A DNA stretch of 64,000 nucleotides from Chrysaora quinquecirrha (GCA_014526335.1 JACTAT010000015.1:976351-1040350); one strand, 5' to 3'; positions 10,790 to 23,714 are shown, counted from the first letter of the stretch. Numbers and translations: made by a program. The notes: generated by a model not told the origin, from the sequence alone.

Positions 10790-13700
10790 ATGTTTTCATG
10801 CTCGCGAATTCACACGCTTCTCAGCTTTTTATCTGCTATGTTGTTATGGAACTTGTCGTGTGCAAGACCTCGTTTGGACAGGTTAGAAAGAAGGACCTCG
10901 AGATCATACTTCGCAAGGTGCGGAAGGGGTTCTTCGTCGAGTTTAGAAAGACTCAGCTCAGCTGTGCCGATAAAAAAGATTCTGGCTTCATTTGATGTCA
11001 ATAAGGTTGGTGTTGAAATTTTCAAAACCTCAAAAACCCCTCGATGTGTGTTTAACTTATTGTTTATATATAGAGTTTTGTTTGTACACGAAAAGCAAGC
11101 TATAATAGAAGCTTATTTATTTAGACGTTATTGTTTTTGTTGTTTAAAAAGTTGTTCATTTGCTTTCAGCTCCTAGCAGTAGAGTTTAGTTTCAAACTCA
11201 AAATTCCGTCTTCGTTTCAGCCAAATTACTCAATAAAAGTATACCAGGGGTATATATACCAGGGGTATACCTAAATTAATAATATTTGTCAACATTCTTT
11301 TAACGATAGAATAAAGAAAGAAATAAGAAACCAAGATATTATCAAGAAAGCGCAACTGAACATGATGACTTTCCATCTAAAATCGTAAAAATATCAGCTA
11401 ACTACATGTAATCATCTCAATACATAAAACAAACATATCAATATCTGCAACTGTCCTATTCGTTTATTTAATAGGGAAGCTTTGGTCACTTTCGGACAAT
11501 AATAAGACGAATGTACGAGACTATTAAGGATCAAATCGCCCCTATATTTACACTTCACATCCTTGCTAAATTATCCAAATTTCCAAATTTACAAATTTTC
11601 TCACATCTCTCTGTTTTTGCTTTTGCAAAACAGGTACATTAACTTCACATAGTGTTATTACAGCACCGGTATTACAGTAGCATCATTGACTTGTACTCAC
11701 TCTTGTAACATTTCCTAAGTCGGAAGATCTTGGTGTCTTGCATAAACATGTAAATCAGGTGCAACGGAAAGAATCATTACGTACTGTACTGTACAATCAT
11801 AGTGGTACAATCATGTGTGTAATGCGTACATAATGTACAACAGTTCACTTGCAAATTCACTACGTAACTCTTTACTGAAAAAAAACCCTTACTGGTATTT
11901 CCTTTATGCACAAAGTGGCACCGAAACTTTTTGTGTGGATTTTACATCTCAATAAACTGTTCTGACATCAGAGAATCACTAAATGTGAACACTCGTCATT
12001 GTTTGTAAGTGAGCAACTTGATCAGATCAGAACGACAACCCTTACAAGTTGCAACACTACACGCATTTTTTTTTATAAGGAAGTGCTTTATAAGGAAGGT
12101 AGTACTCGGTTAGGCAAAAACTTAAGGAATTTCTAGTACTGGACCGGAGACTACTAAGGAATCTGACGTTTTCTCTAACCTAGCATTTCGATTAAAAGAT
12201 GAAGTTTTGAATTAACAGAGCAAGCAATACTTATCGCCAATGGTTTTCAATCAGTATTCATTTCTACTCGTCTTATGACACCTTTATCAGCTATATTTCC
12301 TTGACCATTGGTTGTTTTTAAGAATCACAAAGTAAGAAGTTAAGGAATTGCTAAGGAATATTGAGTACTCAATTTTGGCCGTCAGTTAAGGAATTTTCAG
12401 TACTGACCCTGGGCCGAACTTCCTTATAAAAAAAAATGCGTGTAGCTGGAACACCAACACAATTTTCCACAATTTCTACGCTGTAACTCCCAGTAACTCC
12501 CCCTCTTCCCCACCCCTTGATACTATGTTGGTTTACTAAGAAACTCTGCTCTTTCTGCTGGCAAAGAGGTGGTTGTGATATACTGTAGTACATAAGGAGT
12601 ACATCGTCTACGAAAATCAACTTTGTACTTAGCGAAGGGGGAAAAGGGACACACAAGAGCTTGAAGTTCTCGTACCACTTCTAGCTTGGTTTTCTACGTT
12701 GTAATAACGAAAGTTTGCTCTGTTCCAACCAATTTTAGCAGGGATTGTAGCCCTCAAAAATGCCTTTACTCCGCCACGAGATGTTGTAGCTCTTTGCTTC
12801 AATATACGGCCCAGTCTCTCTCAGTTTTATACACAAATGTTCAGCCCTGGGGCCCGCTCTAGCTAAGCCACACTTTGCTTTGGTCAGTTGGTTGAACAGA
12901 ATTAGGAAACAAACCCTGCACAAAAGTCCCATCGTAAATCACATCGATTTTTAACCAGAAGATCTTAAATAAAGCATACTTCTTTGATGAATATCACCTT
13001 GTCCCCGTTACTAACTGTTTGACAGTGCAAAATGACTGCGGCATTGAAAGAAAAGTGTTCCTTGATACTTTTTCTTCGATATCCCTTCTAGCTTAGCTTC
13101 CACTACAAGGGATCCGAGGTCGATTCAAAGCTCAAAAGCCTCTGCCGATCAGTTAACATACACTTTTTAAAATAAGCAACTGGACTTCTATCCAGCCTTA
13201 AAAGTTGCTTTAAATTTAAGACTCAGCCCTCAAACTCAAAGTTGCTTAAACGTTGCTTAACATTTTTTGTACCTAACAGCCACCCCTGACTTCGCGCGTC
13301 AAAGTCATCAACTGTTAGGCCTACAACCAACAACACGACTTTTGGGAGACAGTAAGTGGAAAAACGTTAGCTAAAGAACTTCAGCAAAACATAGGAACAA
13401 AAAATTTCCTAACAAGAAAGCGTATAAGCTTGGTTGATTGACTTCTTAGTTGCTTACAGTAATTCAATTGAATCCTCAAGTTGCTTTGTTAAGGTCAGCC
13501 CTAGTTGCTTATTAAAACAGTGTATTCTTTTTTGCTGACGTCAGCAACGTAGCGGTACGAGGCATTAGGGTACACTATAAGTACACTTTTTGGAATGAGA
13601 TTAACGACTTTGCCTCGCCCATAAATCTAACAATTATAGAACTTAATTTGTAATCATATACTTTAATGGCTTCATAATATTGAGATATGACAAACTGAAA

Positions 13701-16700
13701 TTTCTTTTACTATAAAATCATGACAGTCAATTAAACAAAACCCGAAAGCGATAAAGATCAGAATTTTATTACATTTTTTCGCGTGAAATGTTTCTTCTCC
13801 ATTACAAAAATTAATTGCGGTTTCCTGGAAAGTCATGGTACCAAGATGGAATGGGATGGAAATTACAAACGATGTTAACAACTATGCGAGTAAAATAGAA
13901 GAAATATGCTAATGTCCTCAGTTTAAACATTTGACTCTTTCACAAAATGTTAGATAATTATTACACATGAGATAATTGATCATTCTCATCATTGAAAATG
14001 TAATCAATATATTTTGATACTAGATATACACCCACACCCACGCGGCTCTAATATCGAATATATCTGATATAGAAGCAATAAAAGGGGGTAAAATCTCTGA
14101 AGCAGTTTACGTTTGACACCCCTCAGAGAGTTAACGTCAGCAGCAGACCAAAACAATAGTCTACTACACTTTTCTTTAATGAGCAACTGGACTTTGGGTC
14201 CAAGTTCAGCCCTCAAGTCGCAGTAGGGAGAGAAGTGGCGCCAAACCCAACCTTCGGGCAGCAGCTCAGGAAACAGGCGCCTCTTGGTGGCATCGCCTCT
14301 GACTCACCTCAGACCACGGTCGAAAGTAGAGGTGCTGTGGCGTCGTGGTGCTATCCAGCTGACTTGTGGTGTCAAAAGCTCAGTATGGTCAGGGTTCGAG
14401 CCCAGCCACGGAGGCGTCACGGCCAGGGTCGAGGTCTCGATTAGTTAACCTACTACTGAGATCCTAGCGACTGGCACTAAAACACCATTTCATCTTCACC
14501 ACCTTTCACTGACCGTATTACTTATAAGAAACTGCAGTGCTATAGTCTTTGAATGTGGAGTCAAAACCAAATACGGGAGAAACGAACTTAATTACAAATC
14601 ATAGAAAGCTGTACACACTTCGCAATGTAGCTGCTGTAACTCTTTGATGTGTATCTTTACTAGATTATGGGGCAGTTTCGTCAGTACCAGTTTAATTCAA
14701 TGTTTGAGCTTTCATTCGTTAGAATCTATTTTAATTAAACTATATGCAAACCACACACGAACTGATCAAATCACTGTACCAACAAGTTTCTTTCAAGGCT
14801 TAACATTAGCTTTCCAATTAATCCAGGCCAGGCAGAGATGAAACAAAATAGTTTAGCATAAGGGCAAATAACGTGAAGTTATTAGTTATTAGACATGTGT
14901 GAATGGGGCCACCATGTTCGAAAGGCACTGGCCAAATGATCAAAGATTGTTGGTCCAAAAGTTGAGAATTGCTTATCAAGCAAAATGTTTGACGGTTTGT
15001 CCACGTCCATTTCTTGTTTGCGTCAAGTCAAGTTAAAAATGTTTTTGAACTTCTTCAAAAACCTCGCGTAACAAATGTTGTTACTTTTGCTTGCGAAGTA
15101 TAATGTTTTTGGACGTGGCCAAACAGTAAAACATTTGATGAAAAGCAAATTTAAAAACTTGGACCAACAATATTTGATCGTTTGGCCAGGGCCTAAAGCT
15201 TACATAAGATGAAGTGTCCATAGAAGAAAAACAACTTTGCTGGGGTTATCTATTGTTCTTCTCATTCCTGGCCAATCATGAATGACCATAGACAAAACCA
15301 GCCAATGGCCAGCGAGATATACTGTACATGATGAATGTGCAATGCTAAGATTAAACCCTTATTTGGGCTTATTTTCAGCGTCGTCAAACGTTTACCGCAT
15401 TAAAAACAATAAACAACCCTGCTCGTCTGACGAAAACATCTTCAGTCATTCCCAAGGCTGTATAACTACAGTTTGAAACTCTTGTGACGTCATGTAAAAT
15501 TCATTTCTGTTGGCACTTAGTCAGAGAACTAAAAACTGTGATAGTTAGAGAAACAGAGGCTTTTTGACAATCACTGATTCTCCATCATAGTGGTAACCCA
15601 GAATAGTCTCCTCCGTAACGTACAGCTTCCAAACTTGGAGCAATTTGCACTGAGAGATTTGACTAAAAATGACCTCATGAATAGCATTAAAATATACAAA
15701 CTTATGAGTCATACACCAATTTAATTAAGTAACGCCGTACCGTGGGGTTTAGGGGCTATGACACTCTCTATATCCCCAAGAAATCTGCTTTGCAATTTTG
15801 ATTTTTTGGAAGTATAAGAATTTATGTGTAAAAACCATCAGAAAATAATAACCAGTACAGCGGAGGGATATCATCATTACAGCAGAGGGATACCATTTAG
15901 AATGATATGCCTCCGCTGTCCTGCACAACCACCGCTGTACTGAACATGTGGGGTGATAGCATTTCATAAAACATTTGAAGTCCTAATACGAAAATTCTGA
16001 GTTGTATCTGGCATTTTACCCATTTAACTATCCCGGCCGGACATTTTTGGGAAGGGCCTTAGCTTAAAAATAAGTCCTTATTAACAACCGTCTTTTCTTT
16101 TACAGAAAACTGCATTTTTCAGACTAGAGTCTTGCAGCTCTTACAGCATATGTTTCATTACGAAAACAAGTGTAATCAGTCGTAGTGATTTTGGTGCACC
16201 GAACACGATTCTCTGGGCCAAACTGGTCAACGAGTACCAGGTAAAAACTACATTATTCTTTAAATTTTAATACAGGTCCAATTGAGCCTTGTTATCATCA
16301 TTGTTTAGGCAATTTAATTACACACTTCTAGATCCACAAATGACTACTGCAGTCAAAAAAGACAAGAGACAGAACTTCCCAAACGAGGCTGAAGTAACTT
16401 AAGTGTCTTGGTGTTAATGTTCTCGTACGCTGCCGTTCGCTTTTGGGTTTCGAACAAATGTCGACAATTGCGAATGCGCGGTTTAACTGATCACTGGCCA
16501 ATGAGACTGGAGTTGGCCCTCTTGTCTTTATTACCATATCTATGACTGCAGTTCTCATTGTAGACTCACTACAAAAGTCGTAGATAAGCTCCCCGACTTC
16601 CTTGACACCCGCTCGTTGTAATCCTGCTCTGTAACTGATGGGACAAGAAAGTGTTCCCCAAGTAGGCCCTATTTTCAGTTCAGACTAATTGAATTATATC

Positions 16701-19447
16701 CTAGTCTAATGTTATAGTCTTAGAATGAGCGAGATATGCAGGGGGTCTGGGAGCAAATGTATGACTTTTGTAGTGTGTCTATATTCCCTGTGCGGTGATT
16801 GGTTAAACGTTGTTCGAAGATTTCTAAGAGCAAAGCAACAGGGATTTTCAGAGATTTCTACTAATCGAATCGAAGCTTATCTTAGCAATTACTACAGTTT
16901 GGTGACACATAGGATCTACCATTGTCTCTTTAATAGTCTATTGCTACTCAAAGTCGTCAAAACTCTTGTACAAAGAGCACAACAACAATACCGATAGAGC
17001 GAGAGCCAGGGCTTAGCATGAGGTATTGGAAACTCCGAAGCAGTGGCGCAATGGAACAGTTCGGGGCCCTGGGAATATTTTGCCCTAGGGCCCTTTCACA
17101 ATAAAATTTTTTCCCCGAAATCAATACGAGAAATACTCCACTCTATTAAGTTGAAGGATCAACAAGGCACAAAACATTTTTAGGAAGCAAAAGGCTCGAA
17201 AGAGGTTAAATATCTTTCTTGCAAGAGTGTTACCAGGATATTGGCTTATCAAATCACTTTTCACATAAAATATTACAAAAAATTGTATCTTGAGAAACTT
17301 GGGTGCCCCAAAGGCGTGGGGGCCCTTAGGAGTTGCTCTAACCCCAACCTACACGAGTTACGCCACTGCTCCGAAGAACACTTTATTAGAAAGGAGCTTC
17401 ACCTTGTCATTAAATGAGTGGTTATACTTATAAACCACTAGGAGTATATATGAAAGCCCTCTGTTATGACACCAGAAGACAAACTACAGAAACTAGAGGT
17501 CACTAAAAATACGCTAACTGCAGCTCGTTTCCTTTTTCAGGGAAAAGCGCCGGTACCATTTAGCGTAAGTATAACATCTATTTCCTTAAAATAACGATCG
17601 GGTCTCAGGTAAAAAACTACAGAACGCCTATAGAACAAGCACTTTCAACATCACTACCACTGGCGCTTTTACGGGACCAGTTCCCTTGGGAACCGTTGAA
17701 AAATGGTTAATGATAAGGGTGACAAGTCAATAAGAAATGCTGGAGCCCATTTTGAATTTAGATGATTGACTCCTCGAAATGGGGCTTGTAGGTGAAGTAG
17801 AATCGTCAAGGCTGAAAACAGGCCAACATGTTGGTACGGTTTGCGCCCAGCTTTAGGAACCGCTCCCACAGCGGTCTCGTTGACAAGAATTGCTCCGAAT
17901 GGGTAGCTACGATTGGATTCCTGCACCAATGTGCATTTTCTTTAAGTTCCCAATGGAACCGACCAATCCATCTTTTCGGATTGCATGGCCTTACTACCCT
18001 CATTTCGAAAGGTTCTATTTTCGGGATAGACTCGCCAGCTTTGAGGCGTACCTGTGGTCCGTGTTGTCGATGTAGTTTAGTTACTTTCATGCAGTTTTCG
18101 ATGACGAAGAAAAAAGAAATCCTCATAGACTGTCCAGTCAATTGTTTAGAATATCTGATCGAAGCTATTTTTTTTAGGAAATCGAACATCGAAAATTATT
18201 CATCCGAACAAAGTTAGAAGATAGCTGTCTTCATGGATTTTACGTGATTGGAGAAAAAGATGAAAAAACAAAAAGCAGAGTGCAAAGTGATGCAGCACGC
18301 TCACTGTCTGTATCAATTCTGACGCAAGGTAACATTTCTCTTTCGAAATTCAAGAAGAATTCCAGCAAAATCTCTCAGGGGTTAAGGTGCACTGAATTGA
18401 ATGTTGAAATGACAACAACACCACTACATCAAATTCAGCATAACCACTCTTTCAAGCTCCTAGCATGAAAGTGTACAGAAGTGGGATTGGCTTCGTCAGA
18501 AAAGGGCTAGGAGATGCGTTCCTCCTTGCCAAAAACCAAGAGCTGCTTTATATTGCATCTTATTTCCTCTGATTTTGGCAATAAACACCATTTTATAAGT
18601 TAAATTCCACAAGCTATTCAACAGCTAACCAAGCGATCGCAATGGTCAAGTCGACAAAAGTTAGATTCGATCTGAAAAACCTCTTCTTTCAGCTAAATGC
18701 ACATGCTAAGAAAGAACATCATTGCAGAAAATCCACCCAGTATCGTAGGAACGAATAGAAAGACGGGGCTCTATTTTCTTAAAGTCATAAGAACAGTAGG
18801 GAACGGTACAAATAATACTCGAGAAAAATGTGGTTTCTTGGGGGCCGAAAGAACTAAAACAGCTACGGCCTTGCTATACGAAGAAGGATAGCGACTGGCG
18901 TATTTAATTCAACAGGGTAGCCAAGCGAAAATTGTTTTTTTTGGGGGGGAGACTGTGTGTCAGCGGCGTCCCCCAGGGAGGAAGGGGGTCCGGACCCCCT
19001 ACTTTTCTAAAATATGGTCCTTGAGATTTTCCAAAAACGTTGTAAAACTCATGGGGGAGGGCGTTTCCCGCATTTGCAAGAGTTTGAAGGGCGTGGTTTA
19101 AAAAATTTTTCCAGACTGCTTCGGACCTGGATACGCCATTGGACTGTGTAGAATCGTTTATTCGAAATGAGAGATGTGGACTGTCTGTTAGCTAAAGTTA
19201 TTATCAATGTCTTTCAGCCAGAGACACGAAGAGGGCAAGACGAAAGAAGAACGGGAGACGAAAGCCGAGACGAAACAAACCGAAACGAAAAAAGCAGCGT
19301 AAACGAAAATATGGTAACCGAAAAAGATCAGCGAAGGGTTGTAAAACGGACGATGAGTTCTGTGTAAGACGCTGCATTGCATGGAACAGAGGAGACTGCA
19401 CGCAACTGCAGATATCATGCAATTTCATGTGTCCGCTGAAATCATGA
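10790..19447 (+). CDS. S1: secreted cysteine-rich protein, unrecognised family (5 exons)
   Basis: Exons 10790-11005, 16106-16240, 17541-17564, 18178-18328 and 19218-19447 (stop TGA 19445-19447), 251 codons plus stop. All introns are GT-AG and phases agree (0, 0, 0, 1). Exon 1 gives a signal peptide (TLLSFLSAMLLWNLSCA). Exon 2 (45 codons) contains FFRLESCSSYSICFI and ends WAKLVNEYQ. Exon 3 is a 24-base micro-exon (GKAPVPFS). Exon 4 has DSCLHGFYVIGEKD. Exon 5 is a block of about 40 residues very rich in Lys/Arg, then a C-terminal domain spaced C-x6-C-x3-C-x7-C-x6-C-x3-C. I chose this frame over the overlapping one at 10798-10995 because PIKKILASFDVNK matches S2 exon 1 and the phases fit. The protein is probably secreted and perhaps proteolytically processed at the basic sites. 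Function unknown; I do not recognise the family. The paralogue S2 lies at 28842-25661. Confidence 0.7.
11006..12055. other. S1 intron 1, first part: no gene
   Basis: AT-rich intronic DNA. A short repeated word ATACCAGGGGTATA occurs twice near 11240-11270. No exon on either strand that I can support. Confidence 0.4.
12060..12442. mobile_element. TA-target MITE M3 (motif AAGGAA(T/G)T), in S1 intron 1
   Basis: TA flanks at 12058-12059 and 12443-12444. Ends CACGCATTTTTTTTTATAAG and its complement. TAAGGAATT-type and AGTACT words recur inside (12110-12410), matching the terminal ATAAGGAAGT. Confidence 0.75.
13161..13522. mobile_element. TA-target MITE M4 (motif AAGCAACT), in S1 intron 1
   Basis: TA flanks at 13159-13160 and 13523-13524. 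Ends CACTTTTTAAAATAAGCAAC and GTTGCTTATTAAAACAGTG. AGTTGCTT occurs at least six times inside in that orientation. A 54 bp end fragment of the same subfamily lies at 14167-14220. Confidence 0.7.
14167..14220. mobile_element. Truncated end of M4-type MITE
   Basis: CACTTTTCTTTAATGAGCAA followed by CTGGACTTTGG; matches one end of the element at 13161-13522 and then stops. Confidence 0.5.
14331..14512 (+). mobile_element. tRNA-derived SINE, copy 3
   Basis: GGTGCTGTGGCGTCGTGGTG head, box B GGTTCGAGCCC, body GTTAACCTACTACTGAGATC, and a short TTCACC tail. Lies in S1 intron 1. Confidence 0.75.
14924..15193. mobile_element. GGCCCTGG-type MITE, copy 2
   Basis: Ends GGCACTGGCCAAATGATCAA and TTGATCGTTTGGCCAGGGCC are inverted. 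Internal CCACGTCC and its complement GGACGTGG mark a second pair of inverted words around the centre. Confidence 0.7.
15200..15850. other. S1 intron 1, late part: no feature
   Basis: No exon, MITE ends or tandem repeats that I can support. Short frames at 15282-15476 look random. Confidence 0.35.
15853..15946. mobile_element. Short foldback-minisatellite copy (FB-C)
   Basis: Left half CAGTACAGCGGAGGGATATC, right half the complement (CCGCTGTACTGAAC at the end), with about two units per arm. A miniature version of the element at 32590-34371. Confidence 0.6.
17041..17368. mobile_element. hAT-like non-autonomous element H1
   Basis: Starts CAGTGGCGCAATGG and ends GAGTTACGCCACTG. Perfect 8 bp target duplication CTCCGAAG at 17033-17040 and 17369-17376. 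An 8 bp duplication and CAGTG ends are the known hallmark of hAT transposons. 328 bp, no coding capacity; lies in S1 intron 2. Confidence 0.8.
18961..19141. mobile_element. hAT-like non-autonomous element H2
   Basis: Starts CAGCGGCGTCCCCCAGGG and ends CCTGGATACGCCATTG. Duplication GACTGTGT at 18951-18958 (two extra bases GT follow) and 19142-19149. 181 bp, in S1 intron 4 just before the last exon. Confidence 0.6.
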
Positions 19448-19888
19448 AGAGAAAGGAATTCAGGCTGTTGTAATGTAGAGATCAGAAGGAAAAGGCCTAT
19501 GCCTTAAACTATTTGCTTTGCTGCAGCCTTGATGCAACGAATTGGTGCGATACTTGTCTTCAATGCCTGTCAAGTTGCGTAACTGAGGATGATGAATGAT
19601 AAGCATGAGTCACTATCTTGCACACAAGCCTACGTGGAGTAGAGTTACAACTTTTAGCAGTTTATTAGATCAGTTCTTCATTGCTAAATTTCAGATTAGG
19701 AATATAAGTAAGCTTTGAGATCCCCAATTTTCGTATGTAGACTTACTACATTTCGTCATTTTTTTGCAACATTCTTCATTTGCTGGACACTCGAGGAACG
19801 ACTCGTAACAAAGCCCGGCCGATATTTTCTTCCTATTTTTTTCCTAAATTTATTTACTTCTTCGACACAGAAAAGCTTTAGAATTCGT

Positions 19889-20241
19889 CCCGGGTGGGGG
19901 GTAACTTCAATAGATCAGTGACGGGGGTGTGCCATTTTCGCAATAAAAAGTTGACCCCAAAATTTATGAAAATTCTAAAAAGTATACCCCAAAGTACACA
20001 AAGAAATATGAATATAGTACATAGAAATACTCAAAGGTCTGTTTTTAGAGCTATAAAGCTGAAATTTATTTGGCAGTTATTGTGTATTTATCAAAATTGA
20101 TCATCTTAGCAAAAATGATACCTCAAGTTTGTAATTTTAGCAAATTTGATACCCCAAAATTTATTTTCCACCCCTAAAAAAATACCTCAAAAATGGCACA
20201 TCCCGTACCCATACATATGGGAGTTACCCCCCTCCCAGGGG
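19889..20241. mobile_element. Non-autonomous element with 8 bp target duplication
   Basis: Perfect duplication GAATTCGT at 19881-19888 and 20242-20249. Ends CCCGGGTGGGGGGTAACTTC and the complement of CCCTGGGAGGGGGGTAACTC. GATACCCCAAAA-type words recur inside. It lies in the probable 3' untranslated region of S1. Confidence 0.7.
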
Positions 20242-20711
20242 GAATTCGTAGACACGTAGACAAAAGCAAAGACTTTGGGGCCTCTTTAATGCGGCAATAA
20301 GGCAAGATTGTGTTTCTATGTTCATAAGGGAGTAGAACGAGGGGGGCTCCTACAGAGGGATGGGTATACATGTGCCCCTGAGAAGCCCGAAGGTGGGCCC
20401 ATGATGAGGGCAAGATTTTGAAAAGATAGCCCCATTAACTAACTAGGTATTATCACGAAAAGATACCCCATAACAAGTGGAAAAAAATTTCCCAAGAATA
20501 TATACCTCATTCACTACTGCACAAAGAGCTAACATCAATTGGGCATCTTTGGACACACTTAATATTTGAAGTTTTGTATGATTCAAAGACTTAAACTTAA
20601 ACCTAATACCTTTTATTTACCGAAACCGAAGAGCGATTTTTATTTCGTTGATTGTAGTTTGTTTCCAATGTAGAATAGTTTGTTTGTATATTTAGTTATT
20701 AACTATATTTG

Positions 20712-20717
20712 AATAAA
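20712..20717 (+). promoter_or_regulatory. Candidate poly(A) signal AATAAA for S1
   Basis: AATAAA about 1.27 kb after the S1 stop codon. It is the first clear one I see on this strand past the inserted element; the assignment to S1 is inference. Confidence 0.3.
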
Positions 20718-21317
20718 GATGAGTACTAAAGTTTAAAACGATACATTGTGTTATTTTTGATAAATTTGATTTTCAAAGAACGACATATTAGTTCTCTTAC
20801 TCAAGATGTCCGCCATCTTCCAGAAAAAGGCTTGCAGGCCCATGAAAACTTTGCCGGGCCTAAAATAATTACATCACTTACCACTTAACTATCCTGTGTA
20901 GAATCTTGAAGCGGAAAACTGTATGATATCCCAAGTATACCAAAGACACACCAGCAGTTTCTGAGCCGTTTGTTTAGCCATTTCAGAGAGGGAACTGCTT
21001 CTTTCGTCTAACTTGTTGAAACTGAGGGGAAAGAAAGAAGAAATGAGAATTTGATTCAGTCTCTGCCTACAACTCTGCCTAGATTCCTGTTGGTGGCTTT
21101 GACTGAGTTGAAATTTGTAAAATGGATGGCAGCTTTCGCTCTCATGCAACGCTGCATATGTTTTACCCAAGGGAGTTTCAAAGCACTCAGAGGAAGGGAG
21201 TCCTTTGTTTTTATGAATAGTGGCACGAAAAACTTCTTTCCAAGCATCACAAATGTAGACTTCTTCATTCCTTAATTTATTGATTTCAATTTTCTAAGTC
21301 CTTAGACGGAATATGTA

Positions 21318-21518
21318 GACCAAATCGGCTAACGCTGTTTATACCCATTTAAGGTCACATGGCCATACTTTTGAGGAGCTTTTCCTTTTAACTGAATTCT
21401 ACATTTTGTGCCATGAAAAACGTGGTTCGAGCTCTGAATTTTACAACACAGCAATGGTGCCTCAAAGGTATGGCCATGCGACCTGAAATGGGTGTAAAAA
21501 ACGTTAGCCGAATTGGTC
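21318..21518. mobile_element. Foldback MITE with ~60 bp inverted ends
   Basis: GACCAAATCGGCTAACG ... GGCCATACTTTTGAGG is mirrored by CCTCAAAGGTATGGCC ... CGTTAGCCGAATTGGTC. TA flanks both ends, consistent with a TA target site. Confidence 0.7.
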
Positions 21519-22259
21519 TATTAAACGGGGTATTCTAATTTAAAAACTCTGATAGGAAATTGTGTTATGGAAAACTTTTCAAGGCTTTCAATCATTCATA
21601 TAGACAAATGTCATGATAATCCTAGACGTACATTCCTAGGCTTCTAGGTTGTTTAAGACGAATCAAAAATATGTTTTCTATCCATTTAGTACGCTCGGAC
21701 TTAAGAAACACATGCTAGAAAAGGAAAAGAGCAAAGTTTCTTATTTCTCTGGGACATTTCTAACCAAATGCTAGCGCGAAAGTGCTGATCAACAGACACA
21801 ACTTGCGAGAGAGAAAGCAATCTGCTAAGGCTGAAGAGCTCAGATACGCTTACATTCCCCTGCACACCGGCTCATAATGCATAGTACACGAACATCGTAA
21901 AAGGCGTAGGAGCTTCGTAAACTGGCTAAGGAACGACTATTTAGAAATAAAATGACTCCTACATTTTTTTGAAGATGCTTCCTATATATGTTATGAAAAA
22001 ACCGCGAACCGCCCAACTCAAGTCACAGGTGTGGGTTTTTTGGCATTGTTGATACCAGCGCAGAGCAGCTTGCAGCGCGCACGAGCAAGAAACAAAAGCG
22101 CTAGACTGTTGGGGAGAATGCAAGGACAACTGAATCGTTGCCACTACTAGATGACGAAAACCGAGCGAGGAGGTGCACTTGGTGTTCATATTTTTTGCAA
22201 GACAAATAATGAACAGGAGATTGCAAAATTTAACAGTCATGCACTGTAGCTTGCTTTTT

Positions 22260-22530
22260 AAGTTGATGCGGTCGCTATTGACGAGGATCGTTTAGGGGGG
22301 GGGGGGGTTACATTTTCCCCTGTTCCTCGAGAAAATCTTCCCTCGAGAAAATCCCCTTGTTGCCTGGAGTTTTTTGGATTATTTTTCAGATTCATAGTCA
22401 AGCGGATTGATAAGAAGATTTTACATGATCCCCTTTTCCCGATGTTCATTTGAATCCTTCTAATTTTTACCCATGTTCCCTTGTTCTCTCGATAGAATTC
22501 GCATGTTCCTATGTTCCCTGGAACCTCTAA
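22260..22530. repeat. G-run and TTCCC-rich inverted fragment
   Basis: A run of G near 22297-22307, then GTTCC and CTCGAG words, and later TGTTCCC(T/C)TG words. Reads like a decayed repeat; no clean ends. Confidence 0.3.
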
Positions 22531-22639
22531 ACGATCTTTATTTATTTTTTCATATACAAAAAAGAGTAGTCCTTTTCAAATCTTTTCATTATTGGAAATA
22601 GTAACTTAGTATAAAGACCATCGCCATAGATCACTGTTC

Positions 22640-23605
22640 AGGAAAGCGCAAGAGGTTTTCGGAAGAAGAAAAGGATTTCGCCCGAGCAGTGAGGATTTCT
22701 CCGATAAAAAAGGGACTCTCGCTTGTGAAGCCTTGGATTAGTATTTTGGTTAGTAGGAAAATCTTTAGAGCGAAGTTCGGAAAAAGAAAAAGGAAATAAC
22801 TTCAATTTCTAAAATTCGTTATACTTTTAATTTGCCTTGAAAATACTACTAAAATACTAAATACTTCTAAATATTATAATACTTTCTACCCAGCTTAAAG
22901 TTGGGATCTTAATGCCTCTAAAAGTTACTCATAAAGAACCAACAGAAGTTACTTTCAAGGCACTCTTTCTCGGAATCGACACAGTTACAAAAGAACGGCT
23001 TGCTTCGTGAAGCTTGTGCCATACTAGTAACACAAACAAGCACAAGTATGTGTGGTAGTGAGGACGGGCTCAACATAGGCATAAGACTTGGTGCATGCGC
23101 ATTTTAAAAGGTTTCTTGGATTGTCCGCACGTTCTGCTTATTCTCACCAGTAAAAGTTGAACCAGAAACACAGGATGCGTTCTTTCGGGACTTCTATCTC
23201 ATTTGAATTCAGAATTAGGTTCCGACGCTTCTGATTCCAGACATGAAATTGCACTTTTTTAAAAAACGGAAGACCTTAGAATATGATTTGGAAACACATT
23301 CTCTGCGAAGTCTGCGAAATCTTCCAGCTTTGGAGTCAGGAGAGTTTGGAGCCTCCAAAGTCTTTGATTTCCCTGAGAGTTGTCTAAAAGAACGGCCTTT
23401 TAAACTCTTGAAAGTCTCCAGAAAAAAAAGACGCAGAAAAGGTCCCAAAACGAACGTACACACAGACATAAGAAGAACGAAAAGGTTAAAGCTCGTCCTC
23501 CTCGACTCATAATGCTCTTGTGCTTGCAGGTGTACTCGTGATTGTGTGCCAGCGAGGACCAAGACTGAAGCAAGATTGTCAAAGATGTAACATTGGTCAT
23601 TCTTT
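22640..23605 (+). pseudogene. Possible decayed third copy of the S1/S2 family
   Basis: Collinear hints on the plus strand. (a) 22650-22745 shares a CGCAAG word and CCGATAAAAAAG with the end of S1 exon 1 (peptide SPIKK against VPIKK). (b) 23175-23190 follows an acceptor-like ACACAG with GATGCGTTCTTTCGG, giving DAFFR against TAFFR of S1 exon 2. (c) 23420-23590 encodes a strongly basic stretch (SRKKRRRKGPKT), a stop, then CTRDC against CTRTC of the S2 cysteine domain, and in a shifted frame DCQRCN. Frames are broken by stops and indels. Each match alone is weak; the order and position between S1 and S2 are what make it worth listing. Confidence 0.25.
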
Positions 23606-23714
23606 CTTTCCAGTTTCAGTCATCATTACTATACTTTACTTTGTTGCATAGGAATTTTGTAAATACATTTATCTAATTTGCGTCTTCACTACGTGTCGTG
23701 CCCTGGGCTGGGCA

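Noticed and set aside
10798..10995. Alternative 65-codon frame overlapping S1 exon 1 with its own hydrophobic N-terminus
   Set aside because: It ends at a stop before the donor, and only the other frame matches S2 exon 1 and gives the correct splice phase.
20889..21170. Minus-strand frame with a good acceptor (CCCCTCAG) and a CLWYTWDIIQ stretch
   Set aside because: No donor in a supporting phase, no neighbour exon, and no homologue I recognise.
23240..23512. Resemblance of GEFGASKVFDFPESC and a basic RKGPKT stretch to an FGF C-terminus
   Set aside because: The FGF core signature around the conserved Cys and Tyr is absent; I list the region only as a possible S-family relic.
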